Assembly (NCBI RefSeq): GCF_004116625.1
Contig: NZ_NXIE01000001.1
Coordinates: forward strand, 372,001 to 436,000
Origin: Halarcobacter mediterraneus
GTDB taxonomy: Bacteria > Campylobacterota > Campylobacteria > Campylobacterales > Arcobacteraceae
Direction of reading: 5' to 3'
DNA length: 64,000 nt
Part shown: positions 41,393 through 52,109 of the stretch, piece after piece
Layout of the letters: every line of letters starts with the position of its first letter
Position numbering within the stretch: position 1 is the first letter of the stretch
The notes under the pieces: model-generated
Databases searched by the model: none
What the model was told of the DNA's origin: nothing
The model's input: only the letters and a program-made list of their open reading frames with translations
Translations under genes and position numbers: made by a program

Positions 41393-43655
41393 AGGCTTTA
41401 AAATTTTAAAAAAAATTTTTTCATTAATTATACTTTTTTTAATTGTATATCTTGAATATGCAACTTTTATATCAGATAAAAATAGTGTAGGGCAAATAGG
41501 CTCTATTTTTGCAAGTTTTTCTCATACTAATTTTGGTTACTTATCATATGGCTATTTATTTTTATTTTTATATCCCTTATATATCTTAAACTTTAAAAAT
41601 GATTTTGATTGGACTGAGTTTTCAGTAAAACTAGTTTCAATTATTTTACTTCTTTTAACTTTACTAACCTTTCAATCTTTAATTGTTGAAGTTAAATTAA
41701 GTGGACAAATTGGAAACTTTATAGTTGATTCTATGAGTCCATTAATTGGGCAAGCAGGACTTTGGATATTTATATTAATTGGTTTTATTATCTCATTCTT
41801 AATTTTATTAGAAGATATGAACTTTAATTTTAATATACAAAAAATTACACCAAGTTTTAACTTTAAAAAAGTTGATACATCAAATAAACCTAAAAGAATA
41901 TTAAGTAGAAAAAAACAGAAGAGAGAATTAAAAAGTTCTAAACAAAAAAAGAATGAAGAGAACTTAAATAAAAATGAAGAAGAAATCTCTGAAATTATTA
42001 TTGAAGATAGTGCTGAAGAAATAGCTAATATAAGAGTAGATGATTTAAATATAATTTCTTTAGACCAAAATGAAGTTGATAATATAGAAGGTGAAAATAT
42101 TACAACAACTTCAAAAGATAAAAAAGAAAATACTATAGAAGAGGCAAAACTTGTAGATGATTCAACATCACATGGAATTATTGTAGATGAACTTGAAGAA
42201 AATAAAAAATTGTTAGAGGGTATTGAATTAGGTAAAACAGAAAAACCAAAAGATTTTGAACTTCCTCCAACAAAGTTTTTTCAAGCAGCACCAAAAGATA
42301 AAAAATCAAGAATTTCAGAAGCAGTTATTGATCAAAAGATTGAAGATTTATTAGAAAAACTTTTAATGTTTAAAATTGAAGGTGATGTAGTTAGAACATA
42401 TACAGGCCCTGTTGTAACAACTTTTGAATTTAAGCCAGCACCTAATGTAAAAGTTTCTAAAATATTAAATCTTCAAGATGATTTAGCAATGGCTTTAAAA
42501 GCTCAAACAATTAGAATACAAGCTCCTATTCCAGGTAAAGATGTAGTAGGAATAGAAGTTCCTAATGAAGATATGCAAGTTATTTATATTAGAGAACTTC
42601 TAGAAAGTGAAATTTTTCAAAATTCTAAATCACCATTAACAATGGTTTTAGGTAAAGATATAGTTGGAAAACCATTTATTACGGATCTTAAGAAATTACC
42701 ACATTTACTTATAGCAGGAACTACTGGTTCTGGTAAATCTGTTGGTATCAATTCTATGATTTTATCATTACTTTATAAGAACTCACCAGATAACCTTCGG
42801 TTAGTTATGATTGATCCTAAAATGCTTGAGTTTTCAATGTATAATGATATTCCTCATCTTTTAACTCCTGTTATTACAAAGCCAACTGATGCAATCAATG
42901 CTTTATCTAATATGGTTGCAGAAATGGAAAGAAGATATACTTTAATGTCTAAAACAAAGACAAAAAATATAGAGAACTATAATGAAAAAGCAAAAAAAGA
43001 AGGCTATGATAAAATTCCTTATATTGTTGTAGTTATCGATGAGTTAGCAGATTTAATGATGACAAGTGGGAAAGATGTTGAGCACTCTATTGCAAGACTT
43101 GCTCAAATGGCAAGGGCAAGTGGTATACACTTGATCGTAGCAACACAAAGACCTTCTGTTGATGTTGTAACAGGTCTTATCAAAGCAAATCTTCCAAGTA
43201 GACTATCATATAAAGTAGGTCAAAAAGTTGATTCAAAAATCATCTTGGACTCTTTAGGTGCAGAGTCATTGCTAGGTAGAGGAGATATGCTATTTACACC
43301 TCCAGGAACTTCAAATATTGTAAGAATTCATGCTCCTTGGTCAAAAGAAGATGAAATTGAAGCAGTAGTTGACTTCTTAAAATATCAAAGAGAAGTAGAG
43401 TATGATATGAATTTTGTAAAAGATAGAAATACTTCTGATATTGCTGGTGCAACAGGTGTTGAACTTGGAGAATTAGATGAACTTTATGAAGATGCTAAAT
43501 TAGTTGTTTTAAATGATAAAAAAACATCTATTTCATATATTCAAAGAAAACTTAGAATTGGTTATAACAGAGCAGCTACAATCGTCGAGCAATTAGAGCA
43601 AACAGGTGTTTTAAGTGAAGCAAATGCAAAAGGTAACAGAGAAATTCTAATTTAA
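41389..43655 (+). CDS. ftsK: FtsK DNA translocase, start needing a non-ATG codon or -1 frameshift
   Basis: The FtsK frame is open from 41388 but has no ATG, GTG or TTG before 41733. The stretch 41403-41732 encodes hydrophobic spans typical of the FtsK N-terminus, so a start at 41733 would cut the membrane domain. An ATG at 41389, overlapping the lpxD stop, reads MKALKF then stops; a -1 slip at T TTA AAA (41397-41403) joins it exactly to the FtsK frame. Alternatively ATT at 41403 is the start (GAAGG 7 nt upstream). The rest shows an acidic linker, Walker A GTTGSGKSVG, Walker B VVVIDELADL and a C-terminal gamma winged helix; about 750 residues. Confidence 0.85.
41397..41403 (+). promoter_or_regulatory. 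Candidate -1 slippery heptamer T TTA AAA
   Basis: In the frame of ATG 41389 the codons are GCT TTA AAA TTT TAA, giving the canonical X XXY YYZ slip site just before a stop. A -1 slip continues as ATT TTA AAA in the FtsK frame. No strong downstream structure is visible. Confidence 0.4.
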
Positions 43656-43736
43656 TAATATTATTTTAGTAATATATATAATGCTTTTATAATTTTTATG
43701 CTAAAATACTTATTATTACACGTAAAGGAGTATGTT

Positions 43737-44279
43737 ATGAATACAAGTATTGTAGGAAGACACATAGAATTAACAGAGCCAATTAAAGATTATATTAATA
43801 GCTCAATCGAGATTTTTAAAAAATATAATTTAGATATTATATCTGTGAATGCAATTATTGATCAAGAAGAAAAAAATGGTAGAAAAGCTTTTACTTTTGA
43901 ATTCACTTTAAATGTTGCACATTTAGACACTGTAGTTGTAAAACAAAAAGATAAAGATTTATATTCAGCTATTGATATAGCTGTTGATAGAGTATCAAAA
44001 GTTTTAAGAAGACACCATGATAAAATAACAGGGCACAAAGCTACAAAACTTACAGAAGTAGTTTCTCAAGAAATTGAAGATGAAGTTGCGGTAGAACTTG
44101 AAAAATTTGAGAATGAAATTATTCCAGTAAAAATGGCTTCTTATAAACCAATAGATATTGAAGAAGCACTTGATAGTTTAAAATCAAGTGATGATATCTT
44201 TAAAGTATTTTATGACAAAGATGATAACTTAAGAGTATTATACAGAACAAAAGATGAAGGTAAATTTGGATTATATTAA
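43737..44279 (+). CDS. hpf: Ribosome hibernation-promoting factor (long form)
   Basis: A 180-residue protein. ATG 43737 follows AAAGGAG; an upstream in-frame ATG at 43698 overlaps the promoter-like TAAAAT. The N-terminal S30AE domain (1-100) and a C-terminal dimerisation domain (about 125-178) identify long HPF, which dimerises ribosomes into 100S particles. It stands alone with a terminator behind it. Confidence 0.9.
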   Translation: MNTSIVGRHIELTEPIKDYINSSIEIFKKYNLDIISVNAIIDQEEKNGRKAFTFEFTLNVAHLDTVVVKQKDKDLYSAIDIAVDRVSKVLRRHHDKITGHKATKLTEVVSQEIEDEVAVELEKFENEIIPVKMASYKPIDIEEALDSLKSSDDIFKVFYDKDDNLRVLYRTKDEGKFGLY

Positions 44280-44307
44280 AATCTAATTTTACTAAGGTAT
44301 AATAAGG

Positions 44308-44336
44308 GGTATTAGCATTTTGCTAATACCTTTTTT
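44308..44336 (+). terminator. Rho-independent terminator after hpf
   Basis: GGTATTAGC-ATTTT-GCTAATACC, a perfect 9-bp stem, followed by six T. Confidence 0.9.
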
Positions 44337-44360
44337 ATTTTTAAAGGATACAAAAACTGT

Positions 44361-45797
44361 ATGGAAAAAACATTAAAAAAAATTGCTCTTATAGGTCAAC
44401 CAAATGTTGGAAAATCTTCACTTTTTAATAGAATTGCAAAACAAAGAATTGCAATTGTTTCAGATATGGCTGGAACAACAAGAGATATAAGAAGACATGA
44501 AGTTGAAATATTAGAAAAAGAAGCTTTAATGCTTGACACAGGAGGAATTGATGAAACAAATGATGCAATTTTCTCTAATGTAAAAAGAAAAGCTATTGAA
44601 TGTGCCAAAGAGGCTGATATAATACTTTTTATGGTTGATGGTAAAAAACTACCTGATGATAAAGATAAAGAACTATTTTATGAGCTTCAAGACTTAGGTA
44701 AACAACTTGCTTTAGTTGTAAATAAAATTGATAACGATAAAGAAAATGAAAGACTTTGGAACTTTTATGAATTTGGAATAGATGATGAAAATCTTTTTGG
44801 AATTTCTGTTTCACATAATAGAGGAACAAAACTATTATTTGAATGGATAGCTAATAAACTACCTCCAAAAGAAATAGAAGAAGTAATTATAAATAATGAA
44901 ATCCAGGATGATGAAGATATTTCTTTAGAAGAATTTTTAGATCCAATTGAAGATATAAATGCAAATGCTCAACTTGATGATGGACAAATAAATGTTGCAA
45001 TAATTGGTAGAGTAAATGTTGGAAAATCATCTATTCTAAATGCTTTAGTAGGAGAAGAAAGATCAGTTGTATCAAGTATTGCAGGAACAACAATAGATCC
45101 CGTTGATGAATCTTTTGAATATAAAGACAAAAATATTACTTTTGTTGATACAGCAGGTTTACGAAGAAGAGGTAAAATCGAAGGTATTGAAAAATATGCT
45201 TTAAATAGAACTACTCAAATGTTAGAAAAAGCTAACTTAGCTCTTTTAATCTTAGATGCTTCTGATGAATTAGTTGATTTGGATGAAAAAATTGCTGGTC
45301 TTGTAGATAAATATGGTTTAGGAACAATTATTGTTTTAAATAAATGGGATGAAAACATGGATACATTCCAAAAACTTGAAGAAAAAATAAGATCAAAATT
45401 TAAGTTTTTATATTATGCACCTATTATTGCTGTTTCTGCAAAGACAGGAAGAAGTATTGATAGATTAAAAGATAAAATTGTAGAAATTTATGAAAACTAT
45501 GCACAAAGAATACCAACATCAATATTAAATAAAGTTATAGAAGAAGCAACAATAAGACATGCACTACCAAGTCCAAATGGTGCATATTTAAGAATTTATT
45601 ATACAACTCAGTATGAAATAAAACCTCCAAGAGTTGCACTAATAATGAATAAACCAAGACTACTACATTTTTCATATAAAAGATATTTAATAAACTATTT
45701 AAGAAAAAATATTAACTTTGAAGGAACACCTATTCATATAATAGCAAGAGGTAAAGGTCAAAGAGATATAGATGAGGATGAAGTAGAAGCTTTCTAA
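44361..45797 (+). CDS. der: Ribosome assembly GTPase Der (EngA)
   Basis: A 478-residue protein with two tandem G domains, GQPNVGKSSLFN near residue 12 and GRVNVGKSSILN near 215, each with DTxG and NKxD motifs, and a C-terminal KH-like domain (about 370-470). It acts in 50S subunit maturation. The acidic linker between the G domains (about 175-210) is typical. Confidence 0.95.
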   Translation: MEKTLKKIALIGQPNVGKSSLFNRIAKQRIAIVSDMAGTTRDIRRHEVEILEKEALMLDTGGIDETNDAIFSNVKRKAIECAKEADIILFMVDGKKLPDDKDKELFYELQDLGKQLALVVNKIDNDKENERLWNFYEFGIDDENLFGISVSHNRGTKLLFEWIANKLPPKEIEEVIINNEIQDDEDISLEEFLDPIEDINANAQLDDGQINVAIIGRVNVGKSSILNALVGEERSVVSSIAGTTIDPVDESFEYKDKNITFVDTAGLRRRGKIEGIEKYALNRTTQMLEKANLALLILDASDELVDLDEKIAGLVDKYGLGTIIVLNKWDENMDTFQKLEEKIRSKFKFLYYAPIIAVSAKTGRSIDRLKDKIVEIYENYAQRIPTSILNKVIEEATIRHALPSPNGAYLRIYYTTQYEIKPPRVALIMNKPRLLHFSYKRYLINYLRKNINFEGTPIHIIARGKGQRDIDEDEVEAF

Positions 45798-45814
45798 ATC
45801 ATAGGAGTTTCTTA

Positions 45815-47416
45815 ATGACAATTAATACTTTAAAAAATGATACTCTAGCAGGTATAACCGCAGCAGTTGTAGCTTTACCTTTAGCTTTAGCTTTTGGTGT
45901 AGCAAGTGGTGCAGGTGCAATTGCAGGACTTTATGGAGCTATTATCTTAGGCTTTTTTGCTTCTTTATTTGGAGGAACAAAAACTCAAATCTCAGGACCA
46001 ACTGGCCCTATGACAGTTGTCACAGCTACAGCTATTGTATCATTTGGAAATGATTTTCAAAGTGTATTTGCAGTAATATTTTTATCTGGCTTAATTCAAA
46101 TATCTTTTGGAATAATTAAAATAGGTAAATGGATAAAATATATTCCTTATCCTGTAATATCAGGTTTTATGACAGGAATTGGAATAATTATTATTGTTTT
46201 ACAGATTAATCCATTCATAGGGGTTGATGCATTTGGTTCTGTAATACAAACTTTAATTGAACTTCCGAATAGTATAAAACAAACTAGTAGTAATTCTTTA
46301 ATAATTGCTAGTATTACACTGTTTATTATGTTATTTACTCCTAAAATGATTTCAAGGTATATACCTTCTGCTTTAATTGCTTTAGTTTTAGTGACATACT
46401 TTTCTATATTTATGAATTATAATATCCCCACTATTGGTGAAATACCAATGGGATTACCTGAAATAGTATTTCCTATTTATTTTGATATATTGCATTTAAG
46501 TACAATAATTACTTTAGCTATAACATTAGCTTTATTAGGTTCAATTGATTCTTTATTAACTTCTTTAGTTGCTGATTCTATGACAAAAACTAAACATAAT
46601 CCAAATAAAGAGTTAATAGGACAAGGTATAGGAAATACAATTTGTTCTTTTTTTGGTGCAATACCAGGAGCAGGTGCAACAATGAGAACAGTTATAAATA
46701 TAAAAAGTGGAGGAACAACACAGTTTTCTGGGATTGTCCATTCTCTAACTCTTTTATTAATAGTACTTATTTTAGCACCTTATGCTTCAAATATTCCACT
46801 TGCTGTACTATCTGGAATTCTAATAAAAGTAGGGCTTGATATTTTAGATTATAAATTCTTAAGATTATTAACTAAAGTATCAAGACAAGATTTATTAATC
46901 ATGATAACAGTGACTTTATTAACTGTTTTTGTTGATTTAATTATGGCTGTTGGTGTAGGAATAACCTTCGCTTCAATAATTGCTGTTTATAAAGTTTCTA
47001 AAAATACAAAAATTCAGACTATTTATCCTAAAACAAATAATGGGTTTGATATTGATATGGAAGATAAATCAATTAAAATAATAAAAATTAAAGGTTCTTT
47101 ATTTTTTGGAACAGCTTCAATTTTGGATAAAAGAACCGATAAAGTAAAAGAAAGAACAAAGATTATAATTTTAGATTGTTTAGATATTCATGTTTTAGAC
47201 TTATCAGCGATATTTACATTAGAAGAGGTTGTAAAAAAATTAAGTGAAAAAAATATAAAAACAATTTTATTATTAAAAGTAAGAGATAAAAAGAAAGTTT
47301 TAAAAATAGATCAAAACAATACTTTCAAAAATATAGAGATTTTTTCAAAAATTGATAATGCAGTCAATACAATTCAAGAAAATAGGCATAAAACCTCGAT
47401 AAATAGAAGAATTTAA
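45815..47416 (+). CDS. SulP-family anion transporter (second copy)
   Basis: A 533-residue protein with about 10-12 membrane spans and a C-terminal STAS-like domain (about 425-520; GSLFFGTASILDK, VLDLSAIFTLEEV) in which the DxSG core is altered to DLSA. Only distantly similar to the SulP at 33082-34626. Substrate unknown. AGGAG precedes the ATG; 17 nt after der. Confidence 0.88.
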   Translation: MTINTLKNDTLAGITAAVVALPLALAFGVASGAGAIAGLYGAIILGFFASLFGGTKTQISGPTGPMTVVTATAIVSFGNDFQSVFAVIFLSGLIQISFGIIKIGKWIKYIPYPVISGFMTGIGIIIIVLQINPFIGVDAFGSVIQTLIELPNSIKQTSSNSLIIASITLFIMLFTPKMISRYIPSALIALVLVTYFSIFMNYNIPTIGEIPMGLPEIVFPIYFDILHLSTIITLAITLALLGSIDSLLTSLVADSMTKTKHNPNKELIGQGIGNTICSFFGAIPGAGATMRTVINIKSGGTTQFSGIVHSLTLLLIVLILAPYASNIPLAVLSGILIKVGLDILDYKFLRLLTKVSRQDLLIMITVTLLTVFVDLIMAVGVGITFASIIAVYKVSKNTKIQTIYPKTNNGFDIDMEDKSIKIIKIKGSLFFGTASILDKRTDKVKERTKIIILDCLDIHVLDLSAIFTLEEVVKKLSEKNIKTILLLKVRDKKKVLKIDQNNTFKNIEIFSKIDNAVNTIQENRHKTSINRRI

Positions 47417-47455
47417 TATTTAATTCATATTTTATTAGATAAAATAATTATATCT

Positions 47456-47623
47456 AAGTAGCGCGGGATTTCCATTGTTGAGGGTCCGATACTATATTTT
47501 TGTGGGTAATGTAGCCAACACGGTGTGTAGCTTTTCATATATTTATATGTTTTAGCTCCTAAAGTGTTACTCTTACTTGCTATCGTTGGCTTTTGTGGGC
47601 CATTTAATGGTTAACGACTACTT
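47456..47623 (+). ncRNA. ssrS: Probable 6S RNA upstream of purD
   Basis: This segment is clearly richer in G+C than the surrounding intergenic DNA and has no ORF. Its ends pair: AAGTAG-CG (47456-47463) with CG-A-CTACTT (47615-47623), then CCATT (47472-47476) with AATGG (47606-47610), leaving a long, mostly single-stranded middle. That closing stem plus bubble is the 6S RNA shape, and I recall 6S RNA near purD in related Campylobacterota. Ends are estimates; identity is not proven. Confidence 0.6.
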
Positions 47624-47655
47624 GGATACTTTATTAATTTTTAGAGGAAATCAAA

Positions 47656-48924
47656 GTGAACATTTTAATACTTGGTAGTGGAGGTAGAGAATATTCTATC
47701 GGACTTGCAATTTCAAAAGAAAAAGAAAATCATAAATTATATTTTAATCCAGGGAATGGAGCAACTTCTCAAATTGCAGAGAATATTAATATTAAAGACT
47801 ATAATGAGTTAGCTATTTGGGCAAAAGAAAATGCAATTGACTTAACAATAGTAGGCCCTGAAGCTCCACTAGTAGATGGTGTTGTTGATATATTTAAAGA
47901 GCATGGATTAACTGTATTTGGACCAAGTCGTGCTGCAGCTCAGCTAGAAGGTTCTAAAGTTTATATGAAAAATATTTTAAAAAAGTATAACATACCAACA
48001 GCAGCATTTATAGAAACTACAAATGAAAAAGAAGCTCACGATTTCATTGATACAATGAGTGAACCAATTGTTGTAAAAGCAGATGGTTTATGTGCAGGTA
48101 AAGGTGTAATTATTGCTCAATCAAAAGATGAAGCAAAACAAGCAGCATCTGATATGTTATCAGGTTCATCTTTTGGAGAGGCAGGAACTTCAATTGTAGT
48201 AGAAGAGTATTTAGATGGATATGAACTATCTATCTTTGCCATTTGTGATGGTGATAATTATAAGGTTTTACCAGCAGCACAAGATCATAAAAGAGTAGGG
48301 GATGGTGATACTGGACCTAATACTGGTGGTATGGGTGCGTATGCTCCAACTCCTTTGGTAAATGATGATATTTATAAAAAAGTAGAAGAAAGAGTTATTA
48401 AACCAACTTTAGAAGGAATGAAGAAAGAAGGTGCTCCTTTTGAAGGTGTACTATTTATTGGAGTAATGGTAGTAAATGGTGAACCAATTATTTTAGAATA
48501 CAATGTTAGATTTGGTGATCCTGAATGTGAAATTCTAATGCCTTTATTAGAAACTCCTGTTTCTGAATTATTTTATAAAGGTGCTACAAAACAACTAGAT
48601 AAATTAGATATCAAAATCAAAGATGAATATGGTGTTGCAGTTGTTATGGCAAGTGGAAATTATCCATACAGTTCAAGTGAACCTGCTGAAATTATAGTAG
48701 ATGAAATTCTAGATGAAGACTTAAAAGAGCATACACATATCTCATATGCAGGTGTTTCAATGCAAGATGGTAAATTAATGGCAACAGGAGGAAGAGTTCT
48801 TCTTTGTGTTGGTTTTGGTAAATCTATTAGGCAAGCAAGAGATAGAGCATATGGACTTTGTGGGCAAGTTCACTTTGCTGGTAAAAAAATTCGAACAGAT
48901 ATTGCTTATCAAGCTTTAAAATAA
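47656..48924 (+). CDS. purD: Phosphoribosylamine-glycine ligase
   Basis: A 422-residue ATP-grasp enzyme of purine synthesis: N-terminal LILGSGGREYSIG, ATP-grasp VVKADGLCAGKGV and the GDTGPNTGGMGAYAP signature. GTG start with GAGGAAA upstream. Follows the 6S-like RNA after about 30 nt and precedes an RDD gene after 5 nt. Confidence 0.96.
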   Translation: MNILILGSGGREYSIGLAISKEKENHKLYFNPGNGATSQIAENINIKDYNELAIWAKENAIDLTIVGPEAPLVDGVVDIFKEHGLTVFGPSRAAAQLEGSKVYMKNILKKYNIPTAAFIETTNEKEAHDFIDTMSEPIVVKADGLCAGKGVIIAQSKDEAKQAASDMLSGSSFGEAGTSIVVEEYLDGYELSIFAICDGDNYKVLPAAQDHKRVGDGDTGPNTGGMGAYAPTPLVNDDIYKKVEERVIKPTLEGMKKEGAPFEGVLFIGVMVVNGEPIILEYNVRFGDPECEILMPLLETPVSELFYKGATKQLDKLDIKIKDEYGVAVVMASGNYPYSSSEPAEIIVDEILDEDLKEHTHISYAGVSMQDGKLMATGGRVLLCVGFGKSIRQARDRAYGLCGQVHFAGKKIRTDIAYQALK

Positions 48925-48929
48925 ATGAT

Positions 48930-49358
48930 ATGATGGATAATAATTTAGAACTAGCTTCAAATAGAACAAGATTATTAGCTTTTGTAATTGATGATTTCTT
49001 AATTACAGGAATAGTAATAATTATGCTTTGGGATAAAATTGCTATAAATGGAGATGATGTAACTTCTATTCTGATGACTATGAATAATTTTCTTTGGCAA
49101 GTTTTCTTATTAAAGTTTGTTTATCAAACCTTTTTTGTTTGGTATTATGGTGCAACAATAGGAAAAATTGTTACAAAAATTAGGGTAATTGATTTTAATA
49201 GTTTAGAACGTGTAAGTTTTTTTGCTGCTGCGACTAGATCTGCTTTTAGATTAATTAGTGAAATGTTTTTCTATTTTGGTTTTCTTTTTGCTTTTTTTAC
49301 AGAAGGGAAACAAACTCTTCATGATAAGATAGGAAGGACATTAGTCGTTAATGCTTAA
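48930..49358 (+). CDS. RDD-family membrane protein
   Basis: A 142-residue protein with the RDD signature near the N-terminus (ASNRTRLLAFVIDDFLI, residues 7-23) and three membrane spans, the last pair around residues 50-70 and 108-125. Function unknown; some RDD proteins are ion exchangers. Either ATG of ATGATG (48930 or 48933) may be used. Overlaps lptD by 8 bp. Confidence 0.85.
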   Translation: MMDNNLELASNRTRLLAFVIDDFLITGIVIIMLWDKIAINGDDVTSILMTMNNFLWQVFLLKFVYQTFFVWYYGATIGKIVTKIRVIDFNSLERVSFFAAATRSAFRLISEMFFYFGFLFAFFTEGKQTLHDKIGRTLVVNA

Positions 49359-51459
49359 AAAATTTTTAGCAACAGCAATCTTAGTTGTATCTTTACATGC
49401 AGAAATTGAAAAGTTTCAAGTAATTGCAAATAATGCAAATACAAAAAATAATATAGTTATTGCAGAGGGTGATGTTGTAGTTTTTTCTCCTACTTATTTC
49501 ATAACTGCTCAAAAAGTTATATATGATAAAGAAAAAGGAACTTTTGAGCTCTTTGATAATGTAGTTATAGTAAAAGACAATAATATTCAAACAAAAAGTG
49601 AATATGCTTTTCTTAATGTAAATACAGATGACTTATATCAAAACCCAAATATGTTCTATGAAGAAGAAAGTTCTATTTGGATTAGTTCTAAAGAGTCTGA
49701 TAAGAAAAATAATACTGTAAACTTAGAAGAGTCTATTCTTTCAAGTTGCGATTGTATTGATCCTGATTGGAGTATTCGATCATCAACTGTTGATTACGAT
49801 ACAGAAGACAAATGGTTAAATACATACAATACAACCTTATATATTAAAGATTTTCCTATACTTTATACTCCTTATTTAGGTTTTTCAACAGATAAGTCTA
49901 GACGAACAGGTCTTCTCCCTCCTGTTATTGGTTACTCTCAAAGTGAAGGAGTATTTTATAGTCAACCAATTTATTTTGCACCAGCACCTAATTATGATTT
50001 TGAACTAATTCCACAAGTTAGAACAGATAGAGGATATGGAACATACCTTTATTATAGATATGCGGATTCTCCTAATTCTACTTTAAAATTAAGTACTGGT
50101 TTTTTTAAAGAAAAAAATGGTTATTATGAAGAATATGATTTAAGAAGTAAAAGACACTATGGAGCTAGTTTAGATTATGAAAGAGTAAATCTTTTTTCTA
50201 ATTCAAAAGATTCAAAAGATGGTATTTTTGCTTCATTAAGATATCTAAATGATGTTGAATATAGATCTTTAGAAGATGATCGATTTGAAGAATCAACAGA
50301 ACGACAAATAGAATCAAAAATAAACTATATTTATGATACTCCTAATTATTTCCTAGGTTCATATATGAGATATTATATTGATACTCAAAAAGAGTCTAAT
50401 GGTGATACACTACAAGAACTACCAAAGCTTCAAGCTCATAGTTACAATAGACCGATTTTTTTAGATAAGTTATTATATTCAACAGACTTAAAATATACAA
50501 ATCATTATAGAAGAAAAGAGTTAAATGCGAATCAATATGAATTAAATATTCCTATTTCATACTCATTTTCTTTATTTGATGATTATGCAAAACTAGTTTT
50601 AAAACATGAAATTAGTGCTAATAAATTTCAATATTCTAATGATAATTCTAATAAAGACTTTGAAGATGGTACATATATAGAAAGTAATAGTACAATTGCT
50701 TTACATAGTGACTTAGTAAAACCCTATGAGGACTTTATTCATACTGTAAATTTAAGTGTAGATTATAATCACTCTGAAAGTTTAGAAAAAGATGGTGACT
50801 TATACTCATTAACAAATAATAATACCATATTAAGCCCCTTTCCAATTGAAAAAAGCTCAGATAGTATAAATCTAGGAATAAATCAATCTTTCTATGATAA
50901 AGAAGATTTAACACAAATTGTTAACCATAAACTAAAACAATCAATATTATATGATGACTTTGATAACCCTAAATTACAAAACATGGAAAATCAGATTATT
51001 TATAACTACTTTTTAGGAACAATTTCTAATAAACTTGTATATAATCATCAAGATGACAAATTAATTGAAAGTTCATCAAATTTCTCTTTAACTTATGAAA
51101 ATTTTGATTTAAAACTAGGACATTATATGTCTAAAGAGACAGAGAACTCTGAAAAGGAAAATTTGGAGTCATATAATATTTATGCAAAATATAAATTTTC
51201 AGATGATTATTCAATAGGGTATTCTACAAATTATAATCTAGAAGATAAAATCAGAAGTAAACAAGCTTTAATTTTTAATATAGATGATAAATGTTGGAGT
51301 TTAGATATTAAATATGAAAAAGAGATTACTCCTGCTTCAACTGTTGATTTAGAACCAATAAAACAAGATATTATTTATCTTCAATTATTTTTAAAACCAA
51401 TTGGAATGTTTAGACAAAAGTATGAAATTCAAAGAAAGGACTCAAGAAATGATTCCTGA
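49351..51459 (+). CDS. lptD: LPS assembly outer-membrane protein LptD
   Basis: A 702-residue protein with a signal peptide (to A17), an N-terminal OstA/LptA-like beta-jellyroll (about 20-120), the paired cysteines SSCDCID near residue 130, and a long C-terminal beta-barrel. It inserts LPS in the outer leaflet together with LptE. Shorter than E. coli LptD (about 780). Confidence 0.9.
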   Translation: MLKKFLATAILVVSLHAEIEKFQVIANNANTKNNIVIAEGDVVVFSPTYFITAQKVIYDKEKGTFELFDNVVIVKDNNIQTKSEYAFLNVNTDDLYQNPNMFYEEESSIWISSKESDKKNNTVNLEESILSSCDCIDPDWSIRSSTVDYDTEDKWLNTYNTTLYIKDFPILYTPYLGFSTDKSRRTGLLPPVIGYSQSEGVFYSQPIYFAPAPNYDFELIPQVRTDRGYGTYLYYRYADSPNSTLKLSTGFFKEKNGYYEEYDLRSKRHYGASLDYERVNLFSNSKDSKDGIFASLRYLNDVEYRSLEDDRFEESTERQIESKINYIYDTPNYFLGSYMRYYIDTQKESNGDTLQELPKLQAHSYNRPIFLDKLLYSTDLKYTNHYRRKELNANQYELNIPISYSFSLFDDYAKLVLKHEISANKFQYSNDNSNKDFEDGTYIESNSTIALHSDLVKPYEDFIHTVNLSVDYNHSESLEKDGDLYSLTNNNTILSPFPIEKSSDSINLGINQSFYDKEDLTQIVNHKLKQSILYDDFDNPKLQNMENQIIYNYFLGTISNKLVYNHQDDKLIESSSNFSLTYENFDLKLGHYMSKETENSEKENLESYNIYAKYKFSDDYSIGYSTNYNLEDKIRSKQALIFNIDDKCWSLDIKYEKEITPASTVDLEPIKQDIIYLQLFLKPIGMFRQKYEIQRKDSRNDS

Positions 51460-52105
51460 TAGAATATTTTTTAAAAATAGAGAAGTTGCAGCTTATAGAT
51501 TAATAGATATCTTACCTGTTAATAAAATGAAATTAGAAGAGTGGGTTGTTATTGCAACTTCTTTTGGAGGATATCCAATTGCTAAAGTAATTGCTAAAGA
51601 GTTAGAAGGTTCTTGTGATGTAATGTTTTCAAGAAAAATTTTATCTCCTAATAATGAAGATTGTGAAGTTGCCATTGTAACGGAAACAGAAGAAGTTGTA
51701 ATTCATGAAGAACTAGTAAAAGCATTTGATATAAGTTTGGATTTTGTTTTCTCAAAATCAAGATACATATATGAAAATGATTTATCAAATACAGTTTGTA
51801 AATTTAGAAGGGGTAAAAAATTAAAAGACTTTGCAAATAAAAATATTCTTTTTGTAGATGAAGGATTAAATACAAGTCTTACTATGATGGCTTGTATTAA
51901 AACAGCTATAAATTTAGAGGCTAAGTCAGTATCAGTTGCTGTTCCAATTCTTCCTAAAGCCAGTATAAGTACTATTGAATCAATTGCAGATGATTTATAT
52001 TATGTTGAAAGTTTAGATCATTTCATTGATATAAGTTTCTACTACGATAGTTTAGAAGAAATAGATTATGAAGAATTAATAAAAATAATAAATAATAAAG
52101 GATAA
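51449..52105 (+). CDS. Phosphoribosyltransferase-fold protein
   Basis: A 218-residue protein. ATG 51449 (AAAGGA upstream) overlaps the lptD stop by 11 nt. A type-I PRTase core is visible: VVIATSFGGYPIAKVIAKEL (substrate loop) and the PRPP-loop region NILFVDEGLNTSLTM, a variant of VxxVDDGxxTG. The reaction is unknown. Pnp follows after 4 nt, so it is in the lptD-pnp operon. Confidence 0.78.
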   Translation: MIPDRIFFKNREVAAYRLIDILPVNKMKLEEWVVIATSFGGYPIAKVIAKELEGSCDVMFSRKILSPNNEDCEVAIVTETEEVVIHEELVKAFDISLDFVFSKSRYIYENDLSNTVCKFRRGKKLKDFANKNILFVDEGLNTSLTMMACIKTAINLEAKSVSVAVPILPKASISTIESIADDLYYVESLDHFIDISFYYDSLEEIDYEELIKIINNKG

Positions 52106-52109
52106 AAGT

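Noticed and set aside
41408..41415. Slippage on the A8 run to restore the ftsK frame
   Set aside because: In the ATG 41389 frame the TAA stop uses the first two A of the run, so a slip there comes too late.
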